Origin: Nephrocerus scutellatus
Lineage: Eukaryota > Arthropoda > Insecta > Diptera > Pipunculidae
Length of the DNA stretch: 64,000 bases
Reading direction: 5' to 3'
Assembly: GCA_947095585.1 (NCBI GenBank)
Contig: OX352761.1
Span: 64,184,882 to 64,248,881 of the forward strand
Shown: positions 54,039 through 64,000 of the stretch, piece after piece
Numbering within the stretch: the first letter of the stretch is position 1
Layout: every line of letters starts with the position of its first letter
Program-made: the position numbers and the translations under genes
The notes under the pieces: model-generated
Told to the model about the DNA's origin: nothing
Databases searched by the model: none
What the model saw: the letters and a program-made list of their open reading frames with translations, nothing else

Positions 54039-54185
54039 GTATGAAATTTATGCTTAACGTAGACTAATAAACTGTTTTTGCAGCCCTAAAGCATTGTTCC
54101 CACTTCATACCGCAGTAATTTTACAATTCAATTATTTGCTTGGAAGCGTGTACACGACATACACGTATATGGCCTTTCAATAATG
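54039..54185 (+). other. Intron after exon c
   Basis: Noncoding. A TTTTTGCAG acceptor-like site at 54083 is followed by CCCTAA, which gives an immediate stop in the exon c frame, so no exon is called there. Confidence 0.5.
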
Positions 54186-54640
54186 GTACAATAAATGCGA
54201 ACCAATTTTAAGAAAATCTGGTACTTTTTTTTATAAAATTTGTATGGGTGCCGCCCGACCACGGGACCTGATCATAAGACCGACAAGTTTTGTCCGTCGG
54301 TGATACACTCGCGTATAAAATTTGAAGACAATCGGACACTTTTTTACAAAATTTGTATGGGTGTCCCCCGACCCCAGTGCCCAATCACTTTCAAATTTTT
54401 ACATAAAGTGAGGTCCATCGGAGACAAAAAATCGGGTTCATTTTATAAAATATTTGAATGGCAGCCACCCGGCCCCGAGGCCCAATGGGCCCCAAATAGA
54501 AAGTGTTGTCAGTGGAAATACACATGTGTGCAAAGTTTTAATAAAATCGGGCTTTAGGAAGTGGGTTACAAAATGGTTACAAGATTTGGTGCGCCTGTCC
54601 GCCAGCCAGAAAGCCACGGGCACGCGAAGTTAATATAGAG
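54186..54640 (+). repeat. Repeat R1 copy in unit 1
   Basis: Same ~120-bp subunits and same right end as R1 at 16082-16850 (GGGCTTTAGGAAGTGGGTTA, ACAAGATTTGGTG, GAAGTTAATATAG). Copies in units 2 and 3 are at about 55765-56215 and 57165-57568. Confidence 0.75.
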
Positions 54641-54758
54641 AATTTTAAAAAAAATAATGGAAGAGAAATTCAAGATTGGAAAAAAATTAGAGAATAAATC
54701 TAAACAACGTATTTGGATGAATACTTTTCTATTGCAACGGAAGTCTTTTCATTAAAGA

Positions 54759-55365
54759 TGTAGTGTATATCCATTACATACACACCACCCAAGCAAGTAC
54801 AACAAAGAACATAAGTTATGACCACACCAATGCATATTGTAAATATCCAAACAAAAACCGCCTGCACTCGGTGACACACACACAAAACCATAAATTACGT
54901 AATAGAATAAACAAAGCACACGTATTCGGCTAATAACGACACAGTGCAATCACACACAACAATTTGCATCGTGCCCTACTCTAGCATAAGTATTTCAAGT
55001 GCACCATTAATGAGCACACTATTTGTAAATAATAAAACTATTTCAAGTGCATCGATGACGATACACTGCATTATTAGATACATAGTTTCTATTAGTAAAT
55101 AAGAAATTTCCTTTGTTAAATTTACTATAAAAGAAGAAGACTTTATCAAATAAAATCAGAGTAGTTCTCAACACGACACTGAAAGGTCTTATTCTTTCTA
55201 ATCAAGCACTGCTTATTGCCTTTGCGGTGTGAATTCGTTGCAGTCACCTCAAAGATTCAACCATACACACTTTCTCTATCAGGGCGTTGTTCTCCACTAA
55301 GTCTACGTCGTTTTCTCTACGCAATTTTTCCAACACTTTTCTCCAGCACTCCGCTATTACTTACA
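54759..55365 (+). repeat. B' LTR in unit 1 (607 bp)
   Basis: TGTAGTGTATATCC..ACTTACA, followed by the primer site TGGCGATCCTGCG. Matching LTRs at 56333-56939 and 57685-58291 have the same length, and I see almost no differences between them. Contains TATAAAAGAAGAAG, a possible TATA box, and AATAAA-type signals. Confidence 0.88.
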
Positions 55366-55445
55366 TGGCGATCCTGCGAAAACGCGCACAGTAAACATTT
55401 TTTAAACCATCTATTAAGATCCTGCGAACACGCGCACAGTAAAAA

Positions 55446-57019
55446 AACTTCCAAATAAAAAACAAGTAAATTAATGCAATTAGTTCGTTTCGTAAATTAA
55501 ATTTTATTTGTGTTATTTTTCTTAGATTTCACATGGATACAAAAAATGGCTTGATACCATATTTTGTGTTTGGAGACTTCAATTTTCGATGTGATACGAA
55601 AGGCGTTATTAAAGTATGAAATTTATGCTTAACGTAGACTAATAAACTGTTTTTGCAGCCCTAAAGCATTGTTCCCACTTCATACCGCAGTAATTTTACA
55701 ATTCAATTATTTGCTTGGAAGCGTGTACACGACATACACGTATATGGCCTTTCAATAATGGTACAATAAATGCGAACCAATTTTAAGAAAATCTGGTACT
55801 TTTTTTTTAAAATTCGTATGGGTGCCGCCCGACCACGGGACCTGATCATAAGACCGACAAGTTTTGTCCGTCGGTGATACAATCGCGTATAAAATTTGAA
55901 GACAATCGGACACTTTTTTACAAAATTTGTATGGGTGTCCCCCGACCCCAGTGCCCAATCACTTTCAAATTTTTACATAAAGTGAGGTCCATCGGAGACA
56001 AAAAATCGGGTTCATTTTATAAAATATTTGAATGGCAGCCACCCGGCCCCGAGGCCCAATGGGCCCCAAATAGAAAGTGTTGTCAGTGGAAATACACATG
56101 TGTGCAAAGTTTTAATAAAATCGGGCTTTAGGAAGTGGGTTACAAAATGGTTACAAGATTTGGTGCGCCTGTCCGCCAGCCAGAAAGCCACGGGCACGCG
56201 AAGTTAATATAGAGAATTTTAAAAAAAATAATGGAAGAGAAATTCAAGATTGGAAAAAAATTAGAGAATAAATCTAAACAACGTATTTGGATGAATACTT
56301 TTCTATTGCAACGGAAGTCTTTTCATTAAAGATGTAGTGTATATCCATTACATACACACCACCCAAGCAAGTACAACAAAGAACATAAGTTATGACCACA
56401 CCAATGCATATTGTAAATATCCAAACAAAAACCGCCTGCACTCGGTGACACACACACAAAACCATAAATTACGTAATAGAATAAACAAAGCACACGTATT
56501 CGGCTAATAACGACACAGTGCAATCACACACAACAATTTGCATCGTGCCCTACTCTAGCATAAGTATTTCAAGTGCACCATTAATGAGCACACTATTTGT
56601 AAATAATAAAACTATTTCAAGTGCATCGATGACGATACACTGCATTATTAGATACATAGTTTCTATTAGTAAATAAGAAATTTCCTTTGTTAAATTTACT
56701 ATAAAAGAAGAAGACTTTATCAAATAAAATCAGAGTAGTTCTCAACACGACACTGAAAGGTCTTATTCTTTCTAATCAAGCACTGCTTATTGCCTTTGCG
56801 GTGTGAATTCGTTGCAGTCACCTCAAAGATTCAACCATACACACTTTCTCTATCAGGGCGTTGTTCTCCACTAAGTCTACGTCGTTTTCTCTACGCAATT
56901 TTTCCAACACTTTTCTCCAGCACTCCGCTATTACTTACATGGCGATCCTGCGAAAACGCGCACAGTAAACATTTTTTAAACCATCTATTAAGATCCTGCG
57001 AACACGCGCACAGTAAAAA
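55446..57019 (+). repeat. 1574-bp tandem unit 2
   Basis: Full copy of unit 1 with the same internal order (exon c copy, R1, LTR 56333-56939, leader). Visible differences are few, for example around 55801-55815 where the T run differs in length and at 55880. Confidence 0.95.
55526..55613 (+). CDS. 5PtaseI: 5-phosphatase exon c, duplicated copy 2
   Basis: Identical 88 bases to exon c with the same TTTTTCTTAG acceptor and GTATGA donor. Because 88 is not a multiple of three, splicing copy 1 to copy 2 would shift the frame and reach a TGA within copy 2. Only one copy can be used in a productive transcript. Confidence 0.82.
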
Positions 57020-58370
57020 AACTTCCAAATAAAAAACAAGTAAATTAATGCAATTAGTTCGTTTCGTAAATTAAATTTTATTTGTGTTATTTTTCTTAGA
57101 TTTCACATGGATAAAAAAATTAAAAAATAAAAATAAAAAAAAAAAATAAAAAAAAAAATAAAAATTCGTATGGGTGCCGCCCGACCACGGGACCTGATCA
57201 TAAGACCGACAAGTTTTGTCCGTCGGTGATACGCTCGCGTATAAAATTTGAAGACAATCGGACACTTTTTTACAAAATTTGTATGGGTGTCCCCCGACCC
57301 CAGTGCCCAATCACTTTCAAATTTTTACATAAAGTGAGGTCCATCGGAGACAAAAAATCGGGTTCATTTTATAAAATATTTGAATGGCAGCCACCCGGCC
57401 CCGAGGCCCAATGGGCCCCAAATAGAAAGTGTTGTCAGTGGAAATACACATGTGTGCAAAGTTTTATTAAAATCGGGCTTTAGGAAGTGGGTTACAAAAT
57501 GGTTACAAGATTTGGTGCGCCTGTCCGCCAGCCAGAAAGCCACGGGCACGCGAAGTTAATATAGAGAATTTTAAAAAAAATAATGGAAGCGAAATTCAAG
57601 ATTGGAAAAAAATTAGAGAATAAATCTAAACAACGTATTTGGATGAATACTTTTCTATTGCAACGGAAGTCTTTTCATTAAAGATGTAGTGTATATCCAT
57701 TACATACACACCACCCAAGCAAGTACAACAAAGAACATAAGTTATGACCACACCAATGCATATTGTAAATATCCAAACAAAAACCGCCTGCACTCGGTGA
57801 CACACACACAAAACCATAAATTACGTAATAGAATAAACAAAGCACACGTATTCGGCTAATAACGACACAGTGCAATCACACACAACAATTTGCATCGTGC
57901 CCTACTCTAGCATAAGTATTTCAAGTGCACCATTAATGAGCACACTATTTGTAAATAATAAAACTATTTCAAGTGCATCGATGACGATACACTGCATTAT
58001 TAGATACATAGTTTCTATTAGTAAATAAGAAATTTCCTTTGTTAAATTTACTATAAAAGAAGAAGACTTTATCAAATAAAATCAGAGTAGTTCTCAACAC
58101 GACACTGAAAGGTCTTATTCTTTCTAATCAAGCACTGCTTATTGCCTTTGCGGTGTGAATTCGTTGCAGTCACCTCAAAGATTCAACCATACACACTTTC
58201 TCTATCAGGGCGTTGTTCTCCACTAAGTCTACGTCGTTTTCTCTACGCAATTTTTCCAACACTTTTCTCCAGCACTCCGCTATTCCTTACATGGCGATCC
58301 TGCGAAAACGCGCACAGTAAACATTTTTTAAACCATCTATTAAGATCCTGCGAACACGCGCACAGTAAAA
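57020..58370 (+). repeat. Tandem unit 3, with deletion
   Basis: Starts with the same AACTTCCAAATAAA, but after the first 14 bases of exon c (57100-57113) an A-rich low-complexity tract (57113-57163) replaces the rest of the exon, the intron and the first part of R1. R1 resumes at about 57165, then LTR 57685-58291, primer site and leader. This is the unit that continues into B' gag, so it holds the original retroelement 5' end. Confidence 0.93.
57100..57113 (+). pseudogene. 5-phosphatase exon c, destroyed copy 3
   Basis: Acceptor plus 14 bases of exon c remain before the A-rich tract. The GDFNFR codons and the donor are gone. Confidence 0.85.
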
Positions 58371-58440
58371 AATTTTAAAACCATCCTTTATAAGATCCGG
58401 GGACTACGATCCAGATTCCTTTTAATACGCGCAACATTTT
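58292..58440 (+). other. B' primer site and duplicated leader
   Basis: TGGCGATCCTGCGAAAACGC follows the LTR. A related segment GATCCTGCGAACACGCGCACAG recurs about 56 bases on (58344) and a weaker one (AATACGCGCAACATTTT) at 58424, so the primer-site region has been tandemly copied in the leader. Confidence 0.65.
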
Positions 58441-58494
58441 ACAAACTTTTTCCTGTGACCATAATCCAGAACGCACAAAATCACTCCAACATCA

Positions 58495-59600
58495 ATGGAA
58501 GAACAGTACATCCCGACTGGAGGACCAATAGAAACACCACCAGCATACAAACAATTCACTACGACACAGGGACCAAAATGAATATCTATAGAAAAATATA
58601 AAAAACGACAAGAAAGAAACAAAGATACTCAGAGGACAAAAGTAAAACCCACAGAAGAAGTTTACTTCAAAAAACAAACAAGAGGCTAAAAATTAAGGAA
58701 GAATATAAGAAGACTTGCACATCTTTCAAAAATAGTTAAGGACCCACACAATACATTCCCCTGGGATAAGGCAACGGAAATCTGGACGGAAAACCACAAC
58801 CTAAAACAAGAAATCAAAAAGAAGAGAAAAAACAAACGCAATGGGACACTGGTTTTCCAAAGAAACAAAGATAGAGTCGGAGAAAATTTTCAACAACAAC
58901 AACAATACCCCAAATACACACTTCACTAACACATACAACCCAACGAAATTATTCAGTCACAGCCTACAAATTCAGAATAACTAACCTTATTACAGACTTA
59001 AACAAACTACAAATCGAAGACATCGGTACCACATCCCAAAACGAAAAATCAATAATCACAAAAATGAATGACACATATATATATAATATATATAATATTT
59101 TCAAAAACGGCTTGAAAGATGAGCTTAAATCAAAAATATTTGCCGCTCAACCGAAATCTTTCACTGAGGCAATTAACCTCGCTTTGGAAATAGAAAAAGA
59201 ACAAACAAACAGCATACTACACTTCAACAGAAACAGACCAAGAAACACAAACCGACAAAGTTATAATAGAACCTAAGACAACAATCGAAGGACACAAAAT
59301 AACTATAATCAACCGCAAAACAATCAGAGATACAATAACAGCTATAGAAAACAAGGAAATAACCCAAACAACAGACCGAGAAACAACTTCAATATGAGCA
59401 ACACATATGGACAACAAAGAAGTCAGCAAAGGAATAATCACACATACAGGCAATACAGGCCAAAATCACAATCAACAAAACAGAAGGTCGAATTTCAACC
59501 TACGACCCAATCATTACATAAGAACAATCAATAACGAAGCGAGTGACCAGGGAAACGAGCAAGCCACGGGGTACATGTTTTCCCCACAAGGCCAGCAATA
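58495..59600 (+). pseudogene. B' gag
   Basis: The ATG at 58495 starts MEEQYIPTGGPIETPP, which has no counterpart in family B. After stops a helical segment follows (LAHLSKIVKDPHNTFPWDKA, about 58715-58775). From 58920 the sequence follows family B gag: TQRNYSVTAYKFRITNLITD, LKDELKSKIFAAQPKS, EAINLALEIEKEQ, then the Asn/Gln-rich tail with a TAA at about 59274. A TATATA run (about 59073) has inserted residues after NDTY. Broken in several places. Confidence 0.78.
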
Positions 59601-59663
59601 AAAATTTTCAAGATTTCGGATTGCAATACCAACTACATAATACTTAAAAGCAAACACAATGAA

Positions 59664-60634
59664 ATGACATTTCTTATAGATATTGGCGCTGACATATCAG
59701 TTTTCAAAGTCTCAAACAAGGTCGTAAATGAACAGTATTTCCCTGAAGAAAAATGTAAACTGACGGGAATTACGCAAGAGGAAACGTACTCTTTAGGCAT
59801 ATTAGAATTAGATCTTCTAATAGGTAATTTATACTTTAACCACGATTTCCAATTGGTAAAAGAAATTTTTCCAATTGACACCGACGGTATACTTGGTAGA
59901 GATTTTCTCAAAAGATTTTTCTGTAAAATCGACTATGAGACATTTACAATCTCTATAGTAGTAAATGAAACAAGCGTAACACTACCAATGTACACAAAAC
60001 CACTTCAGACCCTGACAATAACAGTACCACCACGAACACAAATTATACAACTGATAAGAATACAACAAAAGAATTAACTGATGGCGTTATTCCAAGCAAT
60101 TCCATTGCACCTAAAACGAGTATGACACACATCGGAATTCTAAACGCGACCAACACTGAAGTAACACTTAGAAACATTAATTTAGAAACCAAACCCTTGA
60201 AAGACTATGACATATTAAACTTCAACTACAAACTACATGACGAAAAACGTTTTAAAAAGATAACAGACTGCTTAAATATAGACTGCAATGATGAAAATTC
60301 TAAAAACATACTCCTAGATATCTTAAAACGATATCAAGAAGTATTTTATTTAGAAGAAGAAGTCTACATTAAAAACTACCGACTACCACATGCAAACATG
60401 GAAGTCATTACAAACCAAGTAAATAAAATGTACAGCGACGACGTAATAGAACATTCGGTTAGCCCATTCAACGCTCCACTCCTCCTCGTACCAAAGAAAA
60501 ATACGAACGATAAAAACAAATGGAGAGTAGTTGTCGACTATAGGAAACGAAACCAAAAACCTCAGACGAAGTCAGACGATTCGTTGCATTCTGCAACTAT
60601 TATAGAAGATTCATACCTAATTTCGATGAAATAG
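59664..60634 (+). pseudogene. B' protease and RT remnant
   Basis: 59664-60077: LIDIGADISVF (Ile in place of Thr/Ser in the active-site triplet), TGITQEETYSLGILEL, PIDTDGILGRDFL. 60122-60634: TEVTLRNINLETKPL linker, DILKRYQEVFYLEE, VIEHSVSPFNAPLLLVPKK, WRVVVDYRK, then a jump: about 490 bases of RT present in family B (42725-43210), including the YVDD box, are missing. The sequence resumes at KTSDEVRRFVAF in a shifted frame. RT is therefore nonfunctional. Confidence 0.87.
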
Positions 60635-60639
60635 CCAAA

Positions 60640-61202
60640 GACCTGAATTCCCTACTCAAGAAAAACACAAAATTCTCATGGACAACGAACTGCCAGAATG
60701 CTTTTGAAAAACTAAAAGAAAAAGTAATGAGTCCACCAGTATTGCAATACCTTGATTTCGACAAACAATTCATATTAACGACTGACGCTTCGAACTTCGC
60801 TTTAGGTGGAGTACTCTCGCAAGGTGAGATTGGTGAAGATTTACCCATATCATATGCCAGAAAATCACTGCAAAACATGACCTAAACAAACCAGTCATAG
60901 AAAAAGAACTCCTAGCCATACACTGGAGTATAATTTTTTATAAACCCTATCTCTATGGAAGAAAATTCACAGTGGTCACGGACCATAGACCACTAGTGTC
61001 ACTATTTTCACACAGCAATCCTTTGTCAAAGATGACAAGAATACGTTTAGACCTTTGCGACTATGATTTCGACATAGTCTACAAAAAGGGTAAACTGAAT
61101 ACAAACGCAGACGCTTTATCTAGGATACAAATTGACTCCGACATACTAAAAGAAGAATACCATAAGAAACCAACGAAAAGGCAAAGTAAACACTCGTTAT
61201 AG
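60640..61202 (+). pseudogene. B' RNase H
   Basis: TTDASNFALGGVLSQGEIGE, then a shift near 60870, ENSQWSRTIDH-type sequence resuming at VTDHRPLVSLFSHSNPLS (60972) and LCDYDFDIVYKKGKLNTNAD. It keeps the YGRKF-type segment (YLYGR at about 60950) that family B copy 1 lost. Confidence 0.83.
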
Positions 61203-61210
61203 CAAGGGGC

Positions 61211-62357
61211 ATGTCTTATAAAGACAAAATAATTAACAATAATTTGGAGAAATGCAACTCTCAACAGAAGCCTGTAACCCGGCCGGTACAACTTCAAATA
61301 TGGGAATGCGCGTCCATCAATGATATCAAAAACATAAGGGAACTAAAATTCACTGTCGACAAAAATATATATAATTGCAAAATAAATATCGATAACAAAT
61401 ACGTTCACGTTGGTTATAGTGATAATTCAGCGAATTTAGATTCTATACTGAAGAAACTAGCATCCAGGATGAATAAAGAGAATATAAAAGAATTAGCGCT
61501 CAAAAATAATGATGAAATATTGAAAGTATATACAAATGAACAATTTAAAGAAGCATATGCAAAAGTAAAAATTAATAACAGGTATCCCGATTTAAAGATT
61601 CTAATATATGCCGCCCCAAGAAGAATAAAAGATTAATTAATAAGTATAAATTAATAGACGAGTATCACAATTTAAAATACGGAGGACACCCGACACCAAG
61701 GTGTAAGAAAAACTATGAAGCTAAAGCAAAAATACATATGGAAAAACATGAGTAAAATGGTTAAAAATTTCGTTACAAACTGCGACCTATGTGCAAGGAA
61801 TAAACAGATTAAATATATAAAGGAACCTCTAACGATAACGGACACACCATCTGACAGTTTTCAGACAATTTCAATAGACACGGTACGACCACTACGAATC
61901 TCTAATGACTATAGGTACATTTAAACAATGCAATGCGAACTAACAAAATTTGTAATAGCACATCCGATAATATCGAAAGTCGCACAAACAATAGCCAAGA
62001 CATTAGTTGAACAAGTCATACTAAAATACGGACTATTCAAAACACTAAAATCAGACAACGGCACAGAATTCGCAAACGAATTACTAAAAAACATGTGTTC
62101 ACTGTTAAAAATAAAACAAACCTTTTCAACCCCTTACCACCACCAGACACTAGGCACGATATAACGAAACCACCGGGTAATGAACGAATACCTTTTAGCA
62201 TTTACAGAAAACAATGAATGGGACAAATGGATCCCATACTACACATTCGCTTACAACACAACACCATACATCGATACAGGTTATTCATCTTTCGAACTCA
62301 TTTACGGAAAATTAGCGACCTTGCCTAGCGAAATTGAAAATAATAACAAGAAAATAT
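61211..62357 (+). pseudogene. B' integrase
   Basis: 61211-61636 spacer; zinc domain GGH.GVR..MKLKQKY..CDLCARNK (61680-61805) with a shift; core ISIDTVRPLRIS (first Asp kept), a stop at 61922, LKSDNGTEFANELL (second Asp), then GT-I-stop-RNHR at about 62160, where the catalytic Glu codon position is a TAA. 62180-62357: FAYNTTPYIDTGYSSFELIYG. Broken at several points including the active site. Confidence 0.84.
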
Positions 62358-62683
62358 TGTAACAAGGTTTTCCAGCCGGGGTAAAACTCAGTGTGACCAG
62401 GGTTCTTTGTTTATAGGGTCGTTACAATAAAAAGAATTTATTTGTTTGGGGAATGGAATTCGATCTTTATTCTCTTCTTTCAGTTAACAATTATTTATTT
62501 GTGTAAATTCAAGTGTAATGTTTATGATATCCGGTCGTATCCTCGGCGGCGGTGTATATATGCTGGCGAAGCGTAGTACCGGGGGCGTTGGTGTTGACTA
62601 TGTGGATGGCGAGCGCGGTGTCGTTGTACTAGCGGTGGGGCATTTGTACCCCTTTGGCTGTAGCATCAATGTTTGCTTAGGTT

Positions 62684-63230
62684 TGGCGTTAAGCGTGGGC
62701 GCAATGGTAAGGATATCCTTCTCGAACCATTAATGCGACGAATTTCTAGCGTTAAGCGTGTGGACGTAATGGTAAGGATATCTCTATTGAACCATTAATG
62801 CGATGAATTTCTAGCGTTAAGCGTGTGGACGTAATGGTAAGGATATCTCTCTTGAACCATTAATGCGACGAATTTCTAGCGTTAAGCGTGTGGACGTAAT
62901 GGTAAGGATATCTCTCTTGAACCATTAATGCGACGAATTTCTAGCGTTAAGCGTGTGGACGTAATGGTAAGGATATCTCTCTTGAACCATTAATGCGACG
63001 AGGAACTACTGAGTCTAGCGTGAAGAGTTTGGACGTAATGGTAAGGATATCTCTCTTGAACTATTAATGCGAGGAACTACTGAGTCTAGCGTGAAGCGTT
63101 TGGACGTAATGGTAAGGATATCTCTCTTGAACCATTAATGCGAGGAACTACTGAGTCTGGCGTGAAGCGTTTGGACGTAATGGTAAGGATATCTCTCTTG
63201 AACCATTAATGCGAGGAATTACTAAGCGAG
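62684..63230. repeat. 65/71-bp tandem array in minus-strand LTR
   Basis: AATGGTAAGGATATC occurs at 62703, 62768, 62833, 62898, 62963, 63037, 63108 and 63179. The first five are exactly 65 bp apart (GACGAATTTCTAGCGTTAAGC type). The last are 71-74 bp apart with GAGGAACTACTGAGTCTAGC in place of the shorter spacer. Two subfamilies in two blocks. Confidence 0.93.
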
Positions 63231-63620
63231 TTGCTAGTACTAGGAATCACAGGGAAGGAAAGAAGACTGGTTGTCGGATTTTCCTGCCTTTTATATGTTT
63301 TTGAATCGGTTGGAAAGGTCCTGTTATCTCTGAACCGTGGGACGATCGATGTTATTTGGTTCCCACGGTCAGTCCGAGATCCCGTTGTTGCTATGCTCAT
63401 TGTGTTTTGTTGTTCCGTTAAATCATTCGATTTTTGTGTTGTTTTGTCCAGCTCTGTACCTGTTGTTGTTGTATTCCTGCGTTGCAGAAATCAAAGCATA
63501 ATTTGGGTTTTGCTTTGTTTGTCAGTGTACTGTTGTTCTGCTCATCGTGTTGTTTGTTGTTTTTGTGTCTTGGTGCGAAAATTTGTTTGCAATATGTAAA
63601 TTCATTTGGGTTGCGTTGCT

Positions 63621-63728
63621 TGGCTCAGCTCTGTGTGTGGGTTTTGTTGTTGTTCGTGGCTCAGTTCTGTGCGTGGGTTTTGTTGTTGTTCGTGGCTCAG
63701 TTCTGTGCGTGGGTTTTGTTGTTGTTCG
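63621..63728. repeat. 36-bp tandem repeat, GTT-rich
   Basis: Three units starting TGGCTCAG at 63621, 63657 and 63693, each with GTGGGTTTTGTTGTTGTTCG. The DNA on both sides is rich in GTTGTT and TGGCTC words, as if older units had decayed. Confidence 0.9.
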
Positions 63729-64000
63729 GTAGCGTTTTCGGGTTGTTGTTGCTGTGTTGTTCGTTATATCGCTCTTATGTTGTTGGTACTTTTCGGGTGT
63801 TGCAATAGGTAGTCTCGTTCGGTTGGTGTTGCTCGGCTTCTATGATCTTGGTGTTGTTTGGCTGCATATTTCGGGTTGTTGTTGGTATGTTGCAATAGGC
63901 ATGCTCGTTTGGTTGGCGTTGCTCGGCTCGTCTATTATTGCGCTGTTCGGTATGTCGCTCTTTTGTTGTTGGTGTTTTTTTTTTATCAGCGTTCGATCCT

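Larger units (their letters stand above)
53871..55445 (+). repeat. 1575-bp tandem unit 1 (exon, R1 and LTR)
   Basis: Starts AACTTCCAAATAAAAAACAAG in the GC-AG intron and contains exon c (53951-54038), downstream intron, repeat R1 (about 54186-54640), 607-bp B' LTR (54759-55365), primer site and part of the B' leader ending CGCGCACAGTAAA. It joins unit 2 at a run of A. The next unit repeats the same order almost base for base. Confidence 0.95.
57685..62357 (+). mobile_element. Family B' gypsy element (LTR, gag, pol), 3' end lost
   Basis: LTR 57685-58291, primer site 58292, leader, gag, protease, deleted RT, RNase H, integrase. Related to family B across LTR and pol, with a different gag N-terminus. 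Interrupted at 62358 inside the integrase C-terminus by a minus-strand LTR. Confidence 0.85.
62358..64000 (-). repeat. Minus-strand satellite-bearing LTR (partial)
   Basis: Begins TGTAACAAGGTTTTCCAGCC and continues GGGGTAAAACTCAGTGTGAC, CAGGGTTCT, GGGTCGTTACAATAAA. This is the reverse complement of the last 75 or so bases of the 2335-bp LTRs with small differences. AATAAA on the minus strand is at about 62470. The rest is satellite (62690-63230, 63621-63728) and GTT-rich DNA, unlike the arrays of the other LTR. It runs off the window. A 5' ATAT may be its target duplication. Confidence 0.82.

Noticed and set aside
54084..54115. Possible extra exon between TTTTTGCAG and CCGCAG after exon c
   Set aside because: In the frame set by exon c the first codons are CCC TAA, an immediate stop; the sequence does not match the expected continuation of the phosphatase.
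63547..63812. Hydrophobic Cys/Val-rich ORFs at the right end of the window
   Set aside because: They are translations of the 36-bp GTT-rich repeat, open in several frames; no start context or domain.

Overview
The window is insect nuclear DNA, most likely from a fly. The evidence is a gypsy/errantivirus-type provirus, copia elements primed by internal initiator tRNA-Met, a rosa-type (DD41D) mariner, an RTE element, Helitrons, and short-intron exons of an animal inositol-1,4,5-trisphosphate 5-phosphatase. Almost everything else is transposable element (TE), much of it nested. No prokaryotic gene, rRNA, tRNA or CRISPR array was seen. The species is not determined.

Layout. 1-0.9 kb: Ty3/gypsy pol relic. 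1.1-1.5 kb: AT-rich 170-bp repeat. 1.85-5.3 kb: minus-strand copia relic whose LTR holds a deleted mariner. 5.4-12.06 kb: gypsy-like provirus with LTRs, gag, pol and env, all broken. 12.07-39.85 kb: a second env-bearing gypsy element (family A, tRNA-Leu primer site). It is split by a Helitron (13.07-16.08), by repeat R1 (16.1-16.85), and by an RTE non-LTR element (19.15-35.39). The RTE is itself split by a Gag-protease-only LTR retrotransposon with 2335-bp LTRs full of satellite arrays (21.03-28.04) and by a minus-strand copia (28.83-34.95). The copia carries an LTR-like insert, which carries a PIF/Harbinger-like DNA transposon (31.3-32.4). 39.96-50.30 kb: family B gypsy arranged internal-LTR-internal, interrupted by a minus-strand Jockey/CR1-type element and ended by a second Helitron (to 51.77). 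52.1-53.3 kb: minus-strand gypsy relic.

53.44-54.04 kb: the only host gene seen, three consecutive plus-strand exons of the type I inositol polyphosphate 5-phosphatase, with open frames and good splice sites. The third exon lies in a tandemly repeated unit of about 1.57 kb (53.87-58.37). The unit also carries repeat R1 and the 5' LTR of a family B relative (B'). A second intact copy of the exon is at 55.53 kb and a destroyed third copy at 57.10 kb. B' runs to 62.36 kb, where a minus-strand LTR begins. That LTR shares its terminal sequence with the 2335-bp LTRs but carries different satellites.

The genes do not form an operon or pathway. The TE genes are the usual gag, protease, RT, RNase H, integrase and env of separate elements. 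Most are broken; the clear exception is the Gag-protease ORF at 23451-25670. The simplest reading is a TE-swollen intron region of a phosphatase gene whose other exons lie outside the window. Boundaries given as about are inferred by eye, and family names rest on motifs and terminal signals, not database searches.
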